Below, piece by piece: positions 35,328 through 46,925 of a stretch of DNA of 64,000 nt (position 1 is the first letter of the stretch; every line of letters begins with the position of its first letter). The translations under genes were made by a program, and so were the position numbers. The notes beneath the pieces were generated by a model. The model had not been told where the DNA came from. It ran no database searches and was given only the letters and a program-made list of their open reading frames with translations. This DNA is from Brachynemurus nebulosus (Eukaryota; Arthropoda; Insecta; Neuroptera; Myrmeleontidae). The stretch is taken from NCBI GenBank assembly GCA_035578155.1, contig JAPWDM010000009.1, positions 4,438,001-4,502,000 of the forward strand. Reading direction: 5' to 3'.

Positions 35328-35955
35328 GGGCTAACTTCAAAAATGCATCACTGCTTGCATGAGGCAGAGTCAAAAGTTCAAAAACGCATCAGAAGCATCA
35401 CAACAAAAAATCAAAAGTTCACTTTTGCATTTGATGTGTCAAAACAATGCATCAAGAAATTTGGTGACGCGTGTCTAAGATGCATGTTATGTGTATAATG
35501 TAGAATTATAACTACTTGCCATATTATGTAGGTATTAACACCAACAGGAATTATTCCGAAAAACAAATTGTTGAAAAGGATGAATGTATTTACCTTTGAT
35601 TAAAATTGTTTAAACTATTTGAATACATCTTGCACTCAAAATAGGTACGTAATATTTTTTTATTCAAATAATTTCAATATTTTCAATTTCAAGTAAGTTC
35701 AAGTTGAAATTCAAAGATAATATAAATACCTATACAAGGACTGTATTGCTATATTATCTATAGTCTATCATGCTACATTATTTGTCTTATCTATAGCCAA
35801 ATCAGAGGCTCAATGATGCCAATAGCCCGTTCAAAAACATCTAATTTGCATCAAATTTCAAGAGAGCATCAGCAGCGCATCATGTAGTATTAGACGCATC
35901 AGAAAAGTCATGATGCTGCATCGATGCGGTAAAGTTTACATTTTTGAAGTTACCC
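35328..35955. mobile_element. MITE rich in GCATCA motifs
   Basis: Left end gggctaacttcaaaaatg and right end, inverted, gggtaacttcaaaaatg bound 628 bp. Both subterminal regions contain many gcatca/tgatgc words, at least eight on the plus strand. No matching flanking duplication was found. Non-coding; superfamily unknown. Confidence 0.7.
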
Positions 35956-36319
35956 TTGTTTACAATGTCTACAAATACATAAAGATACACTATGCTAATC
36001 TGAAATAATTTGGCTTTCTAACAGCAAAAGAATTTGGTGTTAGAAAAGGTTTGGAAAAGGTTTACACAAAACCCAATAAAAACTCACACTCTCTTTTTAC
36101 AATATTTCGATGGTTTTAACGTCACATGTTGCTAGTTACATACTCCTAAATACGTGTTTACACCCGTTTATTCATAGATGGCGTAAGTATAGGTGTATTT
36201 TTACAATATGTGAATAAACCATTGGATCTATTTTAAATTAACATAACTGATATTAAATAAAATAGTTAACTACACGAAAAAAATTACATACAAACACGCA
36301 AGTATGTCTTTAAATATCT
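35956..36319. other. Unremarkable AT-rich DNA
   Basis: Nothing recognised. Confidence 0.45.
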
Positions 36320-36690
36320 ACCTATGCAAATCAATTTAAAATATACCCAATTTCAAATACAATTGAGTATGAGTCATCTTTAAAGAATTAAATAATTATT
36401 TTATTGGAAACAAAATCAATCTTCTATTCTTTTCTAAAAACAAACTGCAAATTTAAAATTTACTCAAGTGCAATAATGAAAGGCTGCCTGTACACGATCA
36501 GTAATACTGTCAGTATTTACTGACAAAAATAATGAATCATTAAATTATATATGTCAGTATTTCTAAATATTGACAGTATTACTGATCGTGTACAGGCCGC
36601 CAAAGAGATAAAGCCAAAAAAATGGAAATTCTTTAAATTCATAAGTGGTGAATCATGGTTAAATTTAGGTGAAATAGATTATATTACACA
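36320..36690 (-). repeat. Repeat family E fragment, antisense (E3)
   Basis: Reverse-complement homology to 12345-12590 of E1. In plus orientation: atttcaaatacaattga, gaattaaataatta, ctattcttttctaaaaa, aaactgcaaatttaaaattt, gagataaagcc, then catggttaaattta. It is interrupted by the MITE at 36482-36601. Confidence 0.75.
36482..36601. mobile_element. 120-bp MITE nested in E3
   Basis: The terminal inverted repeats of about 31 bp differ at one position near the tip: left ggctgcctgtacacgatcag, right inverted ggcggcctgtacacgatcag, both continuing taatactgtca. E1 provides the uninterrupted site (aataataaaagagataaag). Comparison suggests a 3-bp duplication aaa. PIF/Harbinger-like insertion is possible but the target is not TWA. 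Confidence 0.85.
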
Positions 36691-37224
36691 TAAATATATT
36701 GTATGGTCGCCCCTGTTTTTAAAATTTTTTCCTTTTTTTGATAAATTAATATCAGTTTTTAGTACCTACAGTAATTGAAAATATTAATCGTTCACTTAAT
36801 AAAAAATCAATTTTTAATAAGATGCCCCAAATTCATGTTATATTTGGTCATCACAGAAATTTAAATTTTATTCGAGTGACTTTTCTCCGAAATTTCTCCA
36901 AAAATTTGTTCCAGCAAACAATAAAATTAAAAAGATTGACATTAACATAATATTCGATTCGATGAGACTATTTTACTCGGACGCCGATTAGGTTTATTAA
37001 ACCCGATTTTTCGGGTTTAAACTGGATTCGGTCATTCAGTAACTAGAGTTTTTTTACAGTTTTTGAGATCAAACAATTTTAAATATATTTTTTACCGATT
37101 ATATAAACAAAATTGATAAATACATTCGACAATGTTACTATGAGGGTCAGTTACGTGCTAATCTACCAAAGAAATCGACAAATATTAACGTTTAATGTAT
37201 TTTACAGTCGAAGCTTAAAAACCA
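36691..37224. other. Unremarkable AT-rich DNA
   Basis: A small palindrome (aaacccgatttttcgggttt, near 36998) is the only structure. Confidence 0.45.
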
Positions 37225-37547
37225 CTGTGGCAGCATCCTGCATAACATAGCGAATTTCCGTTTATAAAAATTGGTTTTTCTCGGAAACTAGTTGACATAG
37301 AGAAAAAGTTTAAAGACCTTTTTTATGTAATTTTTTCTTCTCTTTTAGATGGTGTAAAAAAGTTTCGGAAAAATTTTGAATAAGTGGAAATTTTGGCAAA
37401 AAACTAATTTTTTGCAAGAACAAAAACCATGTTCCTGGCATCCGACGTGTCTGGCTGACGAACTCATCCAAGGGTTTGGGACTTCCAATGTTCTCACCAA
37501 GTTTCGTAAAAATTGAATACTTCGTTCGAGAGTTATCGCCCGGGCAC

Positions 37548-37550
<3 letters not shown>
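37225..37550 (-). repeat. Family C repeat, inverted copy C3
   Basis: Reads in reverse the 3' module of C2: gcagcatcctgcataacata, gcgaatttccgtttataaaa, then ttggcaaaaaactaatttt and gttcgagagttatcg. It abuts the (TA)n array. The B-box-bearing 5' module is absent beyond the array, so the copy is truncated or the array lies at its end. Confidence 0.8.
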
Positions 37551-37619
<69 letters not shown>

Positions 37620-37633
37620 CTATACATGTGTCA

Positions 37634-37718
<85 letters not shown>
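37551..37718. repeat. (TA)n double microsatellite
   Basis: Two TA arrays (37551-37615 and 37637-37718) are separated by gtgtctatacatgtgtcaga. They are attached to the inverted family C copy. Open frames here are Ile-Tyr artefacts. Confidence 0.97.
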
Positions 37719-37719
<1 letters not shown>

Positions 37720-38570
37720 TGTATTTTTTCCAAATTACTACGGTTGAAACGAAGGGGGCGAGTGAACAAACTTTTGGATCTGTAGTATGCATCTGACAAT
37801 TTTTACGTTCGTAGACCATAGGTCAAAAATCGATCTTACTAATTCTTCCCCTTTAAAAAAAAATCTCTTACTTATCAAAAATCAACTTTTAAGTAAGAAA
37901 GAAAAAAGTGAGTACACAAAATAAAATCAAGAAAAATGTTTTAAAACTAAGAAAAGTAGTATTTTCATCTTCTAGTAGCTTTTCTAGAGATAATACCCGA
38001 CTACGATTGTGAATCAACTAAGTTAGTAGCGTCTCCAGTGCTTCTCTACACCGAAGACACCACAAAAAGTGTTCAAAACAGACACCACACAGGCAGAGAG
38101 AGAAACAGTGAAAAGTGAATACCAGGCAGTGAATATTATATCCTCTTTAAGATTATGTGTTAAACCATCTGCTCCGTATAAAAATTTAAGCTTTAGCGTC
38201 CAAAATGAAGTGTGTTTAAATGTTCAAAAAAAAAAAAAAAATGTGCAATAATAATTTTAAATTAATTTTATTAAAGACATCAAGTGCCTTTTAACTACAG
38301 ACCAATGGAACACTATTATAATATTATATTACTAGACAAAGCGTATAAAGCCAGTTTGTAGACAATTTTCTTGAAGCAGGTAACGGGGTAAGACGGCTGA
38401 GATTTAAGGAATAATTATAATGTATTGTCCATTTTTCAGTTAATAGGACTATAATTATTGCAGGACATAATTTGTATAAAAATGTTACAGTTTCTTCTCA
38501 AAAAAGTAAAATTTTATTATCAATTTTATATTTTGACAATAATTATTTGAAAACGTTACTACGGATACCA
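37719..38570. other. Unremarkable AT-rich DNA
   Basis: No gene or structured repeat. An A run occurs at 38227-38240. Confidence 0.4.
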
Positions 38571-39015
38571 TTCGTTAGTGAATTGATTACTATATTGCAG
38601 AATACTATTAGGTCGTATCTGGCTGAACGATAGGATGGGAGAATGGGGATGAATTTTTTTTTACGATTAATACCACCATTTAACAATACAAAAATATTTT
38701 TTTTTATTCATTTTTATTTATTTCTTATAATAATTATAATTTTTTGAAAAAAGTGTCTTCAAAAAAGGGCGGAAATTGGTGCATACGATTGCGGCCGCAG
38801 TTTTCATTGGGGAAAAAAAAATTAACTAGATTATCAATCTGTAGGTAGGCTGCTATGTAGCATATAATAAATAAAAATGAATAAAAAAATATTTTTGAAT
38901 TGATAACTAGTGGTATAAACCGTAAAAAAAATTCATCCCCTTTCCCCCATCCTATCTATCCGAAAAGAATCGCGAAAATTGACTATTTTTTGGCCGATCA
39001 CACTGTGATGGTGCC
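38571..39015. mobile_element. Foldback MITE family M, copy M1
   Basis: Inner arms are 38630-38730 (aggatgggagaatggggatg, then aattttttttta) and 38865-38965 inverted (ttcatcccctttcccccatc). The right end gtgatggtgcc runs into TTAA (39016-39019), and copy M2 ends the same way at 39737. The left end is unclear; a ggataccattcg word near 38570 may be its decayed form. Confidence 0.6.
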
Positions 39016-39231
39016 TTAATGGGTAGCTTGTATTGAAAGTAGTTCATGTAATGGATAATGCTACATATCATTCATATTGTTCAAAATCGAATATTTTTAC
39101 CGATTAATTTTTATTCGATTATTTTTATTCGCAAATTTTTAATCAGGGGAAGAAAATAAAATATTAAAATTTAGGAAATTTGTTATTTTTTTTATATTTA
39201 ACTAAAGTTGATTAATCGGAATTAGGCCCGA
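39016..39231. other. AT-rich DNA
   Basis: Probably includes the decayed left part of M2, whose right part resumes at 39652. No gene. Confidence 0.35.
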
Positions 39232-39234
39232 TTT

Positions 39235-39651
39235 ACATTAACGCTCCGCTCTCGATACGATATCATCGATATAATATTCTTACACAATAAACAATGAGTG
39301 TATTCACATCATCGCTCTGATATCGGTCCGATATCAGTCACGGTTCGCTCTCGCTCCAATGTCACTCCAATATCAATACCATTCAGGTAATATTTTATCG
39401 GAGCGATACCAGACTTGTTATGGCTTGTACCTATAGTGTAAACACTTTTTTGATTCCACTCCACTCCGCTTGCATTCAGTTGTTATGAAAAGATATTTGT
39501 ATCGAACTGAGACCGAACTGGGAGTGTACCCAGAGTGGCATTATAGGTACCAGCATGATATCAGCACTGTAATGTGAACACAACAAGGTTATATCGAATC
39601 GGGAGCGTAGTGATATCGGAGTGAGAGCAGAGCGTTAATGTAAATCGGGTC
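39235..39651. mobile_element. TTAA element nested in M2
   Basis: Left end ggcccgatttacattaacgc follows TTA(G); right end, inverted, gacccgatttacattaacgc precedes TTAA (39652-39655). The arms continue imperfectly for about 45 bp, with gctctcgatacgatat-like words. Right of the element the sequence continues as family M, showing that it inserted into an M copy. 417 bp, non-coding. Confidence 0.75.
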
Positions 39652-39655
39652 TTAA

Positions 39656-39737
39656 TCGTAAAAAAAATTCATCCCCATTCCGCCATCCTATCCATTCGAA
39701 AAAAAAATCGCGAAAATTGTCTATTTGTGATGGTACC
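39656..39737. mobile_element. Family M right-end fragment (M2)
   Basis: Matches M1 38935-39015: aaaaaaattcatcccc, ccatcctatcc, aaatcgcgaaaattg, gtgatggtacc, then TTAA (39738-39741). Confidence 0.7.
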
Positions 39738-39879
39738 TTAAAGTTTTTTTTTTTTTTTTTAATTTAGTTAAAATTAAAAAGTAAAAAAACGGTTGTGCTT
39801 AAACTCTTGCATAGTAATCGGTAATAATATCAAAGACTAATAAGTAATCGTCACATCAACCAAAGCAAAACAGCATCTA

Positions 39880-40620
39880 CACAATCGAACAGAGCCGGCT
39901 GGGCGTCGCCCCAAACACACACACACACACACACACACACAATGCTGCCACTACAAATAGAGAGCGTCGGCGTCGCTTCGGTGAGAAAAATCGAACATCT
40001 ATAAACTGTGCGCAAAGAAGAAGTGGCTGTTAGACGGCGGTTTACGGCGTCCCCCGTCCCACGACTGACGTCGAGAGTCGACTGACTACATATCAATACA
40101 CTCTTTTATCAGCGTGTGACGCCTGACGTCGCTTCGGTCACCGTCACCGTCACCAATACGCGGGCATGGAAGGGGTACGTTACAAAACAGTAAGGTCACC
40201 TATCCCGCCGAGTGGCATTTTTTTTTCTTTTGCCTCAGAGAGAAGCACAATAAATAATATTGGTTATTGGTGTGCAGGAGAGAGAGCGCGCGATCGTTTC
40301 GATTATTGGATATTGGAATTGATTCCGCCACCCCCGATATGTATGTAGGTCACATAGCGGCGGCGGTATTGCCCTGAACCGCCTGATTGGTTCAGGGAAA
40401 CCAATCGAATTGAATCGGTTGCCGACGAATCGATCAGTGATTGAAAACGCAGACTCTTCTATAGATAGATATTTGCTATATGGAATGATTTGTTTAATTA
40501 AATCTCGGGTACGGATGCGAAATTGGATTCTGTGGCGACAATAATAGCAATATATGCGAATGTTGGTGATAGATAGAGTCGAGAGTATTGTGGCGTTGTG
40601 ACGTCATCACGGTACAAATA
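39880..40620. promoter_or_regulatory. CpG-rich island with CRE and CCAAT motifs
   Basis: This is the richest CpG segment of the window. It holds tgacgtc at 40066 and 40124 and a full palindromic tgacgtca at 40599-40606. Back-to-back CCAAT boxes form the hairpin gattggtt/aaccaatc (40386-40407). An (AC)n run is at 39913-39940. These sites are those of CREB/ATF and NF-Y type factors. No exon is convincing. Promoter or enhancer function is inferred from composition and motifs only. Confidence 0.35.
39913..39940. repeat. (AC)n microsatellite
   Basis: A run of AC dinucleotides of about 28 bp within the CpG-rich island. Confidence 0.95.
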
Positions 40621-41166
40621 CTATAACGTCAATATATCGTTTACAGCCGGTGTGTGATAGACGAAGTGAATGGGTAAATAAATAGGTACATAGTATTATT
40701 ACCTATGTATATGTATTTTAATAAATACATTATGTACATTATTTGAGATAAGTATGTACCTAATGTACTGTTATGTATGTAAATATTACGTATGTGCTGA
40801 ATATATCATGTACTTACGTGATTTTAATTTTAAATTGATGAAATGTGAGTTTTCATTTATTGGAAAATATCATTTTTTTATAACTAATTTTCTGGTTTTA
40901 CAAGTACACTTGATATGTTTAATATTCGAGGGGAGAGGTGGTGTAAAGGGTGATTTTTGCTTTGAAGACTCTATACGACATGGAAAGAAATGTTTAGAAA
41001 AATTTTATTAAACACGGCATTACACACAAGTTTATTTAGTGGCCATAACTAAAAAATAATGCTTCTAATGACTCTAAAAAATTATTAATCAAAACTCCTA
41101 TAATTCGTACTAGGTACAGCCTTGATACAGAATCCTTGGATTCTACATTGGTGCTTTTTTTACTGA

Positions 41167-41169
<3 letters not shown>
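40621..41169. other. Unremarkable AT-rich DNA
   Basis: An 85-codon ATG frame at 40754-41011 is Cys/Tyr/Phe-rich without a known domain and is not called. Confidence 0.4.

Positions 41170-41240
<71 letters not shown>
41170..41240. repeat. (AT)n microsatellite
   Basis: About 70 bp of AT dinucleotides, 215 bp upstream of family C copy C4. Confidence 0.98.
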
Positions 41241-41242
<2 letters not shown>

Positions 41243-41454
41243 TTCACGCTCTTTCAGAATCCAAAATAAAAAGTAGGTCATTCCATTTGAAAAATACGAC
41301 TTGACCTCAAAATGACCTTGAGAATGAAAGTCAAGGTCAAATTTATGGTCACCATTTAATGTTCCCCTTCGTACCTAACAACTTTTGTAAAGGTCACTTT
41401 TTGATAGGTGGCACCTCTGGCGAGATATTTAGATGCATAGATTAAAATGGCCCA

Positions 41455-41757
41455 CCCTGTATATGTCCTACTTTTACGAAATTTGGTGAAAATGTCGGAC
41501 GTCCCAAACCGTTGGACAAGTTCGTTAATCAAACACGTCCGATGCTCGAAACATGGTTTTTGGGGCAATTTTCGTGAAAAGTTGCCAAAACTTCCACTTA
41601 TATTTGAAATTTTTTTACACCATTGAAAAGAGGAGAAAAAATCACATAAAAAAGGTCTTTAAACTATCATTCTATGTCAACTAGTTTCCGAGAAAAACTA
41701 ATTTTTTTAAACGGATATTTGCTATGTTGTGCAGAATGCTGCAACAGGGATATTTAT
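41455..41757 (+). repeat. Family C repeat, copy C4
   Basis: Contains ttttacgaaatttggtgaaa, cccaaaccgttggacaagtt, aaacacgtccgatgctcg, acataaaaaaggtctttaaa, and ends ctatgttgtgcagaatgctg then caacaggg. The 5' module is missing; upstream DNA (41280-41454) contains ccaccctgtatatg, typical of another element's end. Confidence 0.8.
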
Positions 41758-41768
41758 TGGAACATTTA

Positions 41769-41831
41769 CGATTCGAACCAGCAACGTCTGTTTTCAATAA
41801 ATATACTTATAACTTTTTACCCGTTACGCCA
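41769..41831 (-). repeat. tRNA-derived SINE head
   Basis: On the minus strand an A-box-like tggcgtaacgggt (41819-41831) is followed 37 bp later by a B box ggttcgaatcg (41769-41779). The spacing is that of a Pol III type-2 promoter. The acceptor and anticodon stems do not form a clean cloverleaf, so I call a SINE or tRNA pseudogene head. Confidence 0.5.
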
Positions 41832-42283
41832 TAGGATAGAGTGCTAGGTTTTGTTTGTATACGTTATTGATACTGTGTCGCCACTTAGTCAAGTTTTAAG
41901 AACTTTTTCTACTCTGGAACCCAGTTTTATTGCGTGTCCAAAACATATTTGGCGAATAAGCATTAACTTTTAATCCGCTTTTTATCTCTGTACCAAAGTA
42001 GGTATCCCCCCAGTTGTCGTAAATTATTTCCATAGTTAAACAACCAATTTATGAAAACCTGTACCCGTAATCGTACCTGTGAAAAGTCACAATTTTCAAT
42101 CACCTAAGTAAAAACCTTATACGGCACCATCCGTACAACCTTACGTTGTGTAAGCCGTCAATGATATTTTTCACAGTAAAAATTCTATATACCGATATAC
42201 ATAGGTAACTAACTACATTCATGAAACAAAAACTTCAGACATGCGTACTTGGGTAATCTCGTGACGTTCTATATCGTACATAG
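41832..42283. other. Unremarkable AT-rich DNA
   Basis: Nothing recognised. Confidence 0.45.
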
Positions 42284-42285
42284 TA

Positions 42286-42633
42286 CAGTCGACTCTCGTT
42301 AATTCGAAACTGGAGGGACTCTTATAGAGAGGTTCGAATTATCGCAGGTAACAATTTTAATTTTTTATGCATTTGCTGATGAATGAACGTGAACTTGTCT
42401 CAAAATCTACTTACAATCTTCTATCTTTGAATTGTCGAGTGTTTGACGTTGATGAGTTCGAATTAACGCGTCGTTTTGTTACGTAGCAATAATTTTTTCG
42501 TTCGAATTACACCAAGTGTATAAAAATGTATTGTTTTAGTTCGAAATATAAAGAGATTTTGTAGGGAACTTGTGATAACTGAATTATAGCGAGTTTCGAA
42601 TTATCGCAGCTTTGAATTAACGAGAGTCTACTG
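42286..42633. mobile_element. Pogo/Tigger-like MITE
   Basis: Left end cagtcgactctcgttaattc, right end inverted cagtagactctcgttaattc, flanked by TA at 42284-42285 and 42634-42635. CAG-starting ends with ctctcgttaattcga and TA duplication fit pogo-type Tc1/mariner elements. Subterminal gttcgaattat and cgaattatcgcag words repeat inside. 348 bp, non-coding. Confidence 0.85.
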
Positions 42634-42635
42634 TA

Positions 42636-44053
42636 TATGCATACATAGTTGTTTTTTTTTAAATAGTACCTAACGTTCTGGCGCATTTATATTTATTTAT
42701 TTTCAATTTTTATATTTGTTATTTTTTATTATTTATTAAAAAAAACACATTTTTCTCTGTATATATGTATATCATTTTTTTTGTATCATCCCAGAAATAT
42801 CTGGTGGATGATATCGTTCGTTCATCCGCTACAACCCCCCCCCCCCCGCCCTCCCAACCCACGTGATGTCCCCAGGGTGAAAATGGGATATAATCATTCG
42901 TATATAATATATAAAATATATATTTTTTATAATTTACAACATATCGTTTATATCAAAATATTATATATATGTATGTGTTTGTATTTGTATTTGTCTGTGT
43001 GTGCTTGTGAATGATAAAAATAAAGGAAAAATATCAAAGGATGTGTTTGTATGTGTGAACGTTTTTTTTTTTTTTTATTTTCGTAATTTTTCGTTCTGTT
43101 TTGACAGAACTGATAAATCGTTTTATGGATTCAAAATGTTATATATTATAAATACGTATAGAGAAGTAACGTAGGAAGATGGGTCGTTACAAAAATAATC
43201 GGATATCTATAAGTGTAAGATAAGAAACTAGTGGATACATGTATCAAAGAATACGTTCCTCTCACTTTCATATTTTGTACAGGTGGAGTTGGGACTAATA
43301 TTAACACACATAAATACAAATAAAACTTTTCTTAATGCCGACGTTTTCTATCAACCTGAACTGTACAGACACTATATTATTTTTAGCATGCGTATGGTGT
43401 TGCATATGTGCGTCCCTTATCTCGTACACCTGAAGAAATTGTACTATTTTACAAAAAAAATCTACAATTCAATGATACCTACACTGCATTCATAATAGAT
43501 ACACATACGATTTTTTGAGGTCACAGTGTAAATTTTTTAAGAGAATTGACTTGATGTTGATTGAGTAATTACGTATACGTTTTAAAATTCGATTTTTTAA
43601 AAGTATGCGCTGTGAGTGAATTCAGACGATATATAAAAATATACCTACATGTTGCCAAAAGTATCGTGGTTACTCCTAATTGTCATTTAACTACAATAAG
43701 GTAAAATGTTTAACATTTACTAAAATAAAAAAATATAAAACGTAGATAATTTTCAATGAATTAATAAATATGTGTCTAAAAACTGTTTCTTCAAATTATA
43801 TATTTTTTATTGATGCATTGAATCACTTTTATCAACAAATTAACATATATAGTCTCATTTAAAAAAAATATAATTTTATATCATAACTCGAAAACTAGAG
43901 GAGCTATAGAGCTTCCGGTTATAATAATCGACTACCCACAGAAGTAGTTCCAACTATATAGTAATTTTGGTTAAACCGAAACAGTTTAGTTGTAATAAAA
44001 TGGCAACTTTTCTTGTTTTTAAAACAATGGTGGGAAACATACGATTGAATTAC

Positions 44054-44057
<4 letters not shown>
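42636..44057. other. AT-rich DNA with a poly-C run
   Basis: A run of 13 C lies at 42835-42847. Short frames have no support. Confidence 0.4.

Positions 44058-44133
<76 letters not shown>
44058..44133. repeat. (TA)n microsatellite
   Basis: About 76 bp of TA dinucleotides followed by acagggtgtaaaataaataa, a word typical of repeat ends. No family C module flanks it. Confidence 0.97.
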
Positions 44134-44136
<3 letters not shown>

Positions 44137-45365
44137 GGTGTAAAATAAATAACTCTCGCCCTTTTGAGGGGTGACTCATAGCACCCTAGAGACACGAAAA
44201 CCAATTGGATTCTTTTCGGAATTAACAGTTTGAGAAAATCGCAAATTAGTAGTACAAAATCATTTTATTGACTGAGATTCAACAAATTTTTGTAAACATG
44301 TTTCCCAAATTTTTTTTTTTTAAGAAACAGAAAATTTATTTTACAAACATGGGATGGTTAGAGCCAGATTTAAGGACCCCTTTTTGACCCATATTTAGTA
44401 TTAAATTTTTTTTCTGTTAAAAAACAGTTTTCGTTTAAATTTATTGGCAAATATGATTAATTACATGTGTGAGTTCTACACATTGTTTTCGTAGTGACGT
44501 TTATATACGTTACATCCTATATATTATTATGTTTAATGAAGACTTTATTGTCGGTTGACGAATATTATTGACATGTACTGTAGATACATTGCTTGTTATA
44601 CGTACCTACACACCACATATGTAATATTCTTAATTAAATTTCAGATGAAATATATAATTTTCCTGTTTCTTCTTGTTTCCTATATTCATTCCCCCGCTCC
44701 CCGTTCCGTTATCATGTACCCGCAACGTATTGTACCAATGTCTAAGTGTGTATGTGTAGGTACATTTTGTGTCTGTGTGTGTGTGTGTGTTCGTATTTTA
44801 TTTATTTGTATGATTGAAAAAAATTTATAAAAATAATATTAATAACAATGCCTAGAGAAATCGTTCGTTTGGTAAAAATATTAATTTCTTTTTTTTTTTG
44901 ACGGTGTATGTTTTTGATAAAAATGAAATTTATTATATTAATTTGCTCGTACAATTTGGAAAGGATGAGTCGCGCCCCCTACCCAGTTACACTCCCTACC
45001 CAGTTACACCCAAATTTAAATGTTATCTCACAAGGTTTAAAGGCAAATTGAACAAATATCTAACTACATTAACAGTATGTAGTTGATCCCTAAAAACAAA
45101 AGATTACTTGCGCATGTCAGTTGTGTCTAGATATCTACATATACACGTGTTTTATTTCGATACGAATAAAAATTATTTATTTATATGTGCTATTTCACCA
45201 AAGAACTTTCTGACGTGCGTGCATGAGTACCTTAGTGACGTCATTAAGCTCACTAAAATTATAAAAGAGATTAGTTGCAGATTTCAATGAACACAACTAT
45301 TGCAGTGTGGGTAATTTTTCAAGAAATCAAATTTGGAAAAATGATACTTTGTCTAAATGCGACAA
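44134..45365. other. Unremarkable AT-rich DNA
   Basis: A GT-rich run near 44770-44790 is the only pattern. A 91-codon frame at 44555-44830 runs into it and is not called. Confidence 0.4.
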
Positions 45366-45720
45366 TTTTTCATTTTTAGCGAATTTTCGAATCGAAAATT
45401 CAACTATTACATGTCATGGTGCGATCTGAGCCCGGGACTATTACGGCAAAGTTTTGTTTTGAGGTGATATGTGTCCGTATCGATAACTCTCGAACGAAAT
45501 ATCCGATTTTTACGAAATTTTTCGTGTAAACGTTGGAAATCCCAAACTTTTGGATGAGTTTTTCAGCCAGACACGTCCGGATGCCCGGAATCTCAAAATT
45601 TTGGTACAATTAAAATGTTTTTCGAAATTTTTTTGCACCAGTGCAAAGAGCGATAAAAATTACATAAGTACGCTTTTGAACCACATTATCTCTGCGACAG
45701 GAGTATTTTGTTATCGGAAT
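45366..45720 (+). repeat. Family C repeat, copy C5 without TA array
   Basis: 5' module (45375-45475: ttttagcgaattttcgaatc, gagcccgggactatta) joins directly to the 3' module (45480-45720: gataactctcgaacgaaata, ccagacacgtcc, tgcgacaggagtatttt). The (TA)n array between modules in C2 is reduced to gtgatatgtgtccg. It shows that the array expanded inside the element in other copies. Confidence 0.75.
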
Positions 45721-46849
45721 TTGGTTTTTAGCAATCGAAATGCGCGTCCAATTTAAAAAATTTTAAATTCTGCCGATTCATCAACTATCAGAAAAGAACT
45801 CAATTGATTTCCACAATAGTCAGAACAATTCAAACAGTCCTGCTGTTCAGAATGCTCTTGGTATACTTGTTCATTATGCAACCACGGTAATATTATAGGT
45901 ATCTATATAGTATACATACGAATATGTAATACATTCCCTTCTGTCACAATTGATTAGCGTCAAACCTGTTTCCCTGGTTCACAATCGCAATTTTTTGGCA
46001 ATTATTTCTATGAAAATGTCAATTAGGTCGTCGGTATACGCTGAATAAAATTGTATACCAAAAAATACACCGTTTTTTCCGGTAAACATATGTTTTAGTT
46101 TTGAAATTCAGGGCATTGTCAAGGTCACCACCATAGAATATTGTGTTTACAACACATATACGTACTCATAGTAAACACACATACATACGTATATGTTTGT
46201 GAATGTGTTTGTATAATAATAGGCTATTAAAGCAAGTAGTATATACATACATACATATATATACTTACACACTGACAAAATTTATATACGTATATATTTA
46301 TACTCACTAATACAGAGGTAGGTTTATTGTTGTTCTGACTGTTGAGTTGTTTAACCGTTTAATAGTAGCGAAACACACACACAAACAAAAGTGTGTGTAG
46401 TATCAACCGACATTAAAATGCGATAATAAAATCGTTGTGTATATGGTGGCCAGGAAATGTTCGCAATAATAAAGTGGTCCGTTGCTAGCGCTGGAAGATT
46501 GAAGTTGTTTAAAAATGATGTGGTTAATCAATAATTAGAAAATACTGTAGGTATATTTTTATCCAAAAAGTCGTAAACGTAATATTTTCGAAACTTTGAA
46601 AATGAATAAGTTGAAAATTTTTTGTTGTGGTACTCTGGTTTCGTTTTGCGACGAAAAGCTTTTGGAGCACTCAACGTTCCACTAAAGTTTTTGAAATAAA
46701 CGATAGTATCTATTTCAAACAACAATTTTACGATGTATTTAACAATGATTCTTCGATACGGAGCTTCTAGATGATTCTCGATGGTTCCAGAATGTTCCAC
46801 CATTATATAAAAGGGGAAAGAAAGAGAAATTAAAAAAAAAAATGGTGTA
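45721..46849. other. Unremarkable AT-rich DNA
   Basis: Nothing recognised apart from TACA/TATA-rich words at 46150-46310. Confidence 0.4.
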
Positions 46850-46925
46850 GGCCGTCGTTGCCGGTGGGGATTGAACCCGGGCCCTTGGCATTGGTGATCC
46901 GACCACATCACCACTGCTCCACCGG
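46850..46925 (-). repeat. tRNA-derived SINE head
   Basis: Minus strand: A-box-like tggagcagtggtg (46909-46921) and B box gggttcaatcccc (46866-46878), 31 bp apart. GC content is high and the sequence is tRNA-sized. Downstream on the minus strand it continues into a T-rich tract. Likely a SINE head; an intact tRNA fold was not found. Confidence 0.55.

Noticed and set aside
36551..36778. 75-codon frame
   Set aside because: It begins in the 120-bp MITE and continues in antisense repeat E, so it is repeat-derived.
37310..37819. Several 60-106 codon frames rich in Ile-Tyr
   Set aside because: They translate the (TA)n arrays on both strands.
44058..44160. (TA)n plus acagggtgt as a family C copy
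   Set aside because: Neither family C module flanks this array; the cagggtgt word points to another, unidentified repeat.
46528..46914. 128-codon minus-strand frame
   Set aside because: Its start lies in the tRNA-like SINE head and the rest is low-complexity; it has no recognisable domain.
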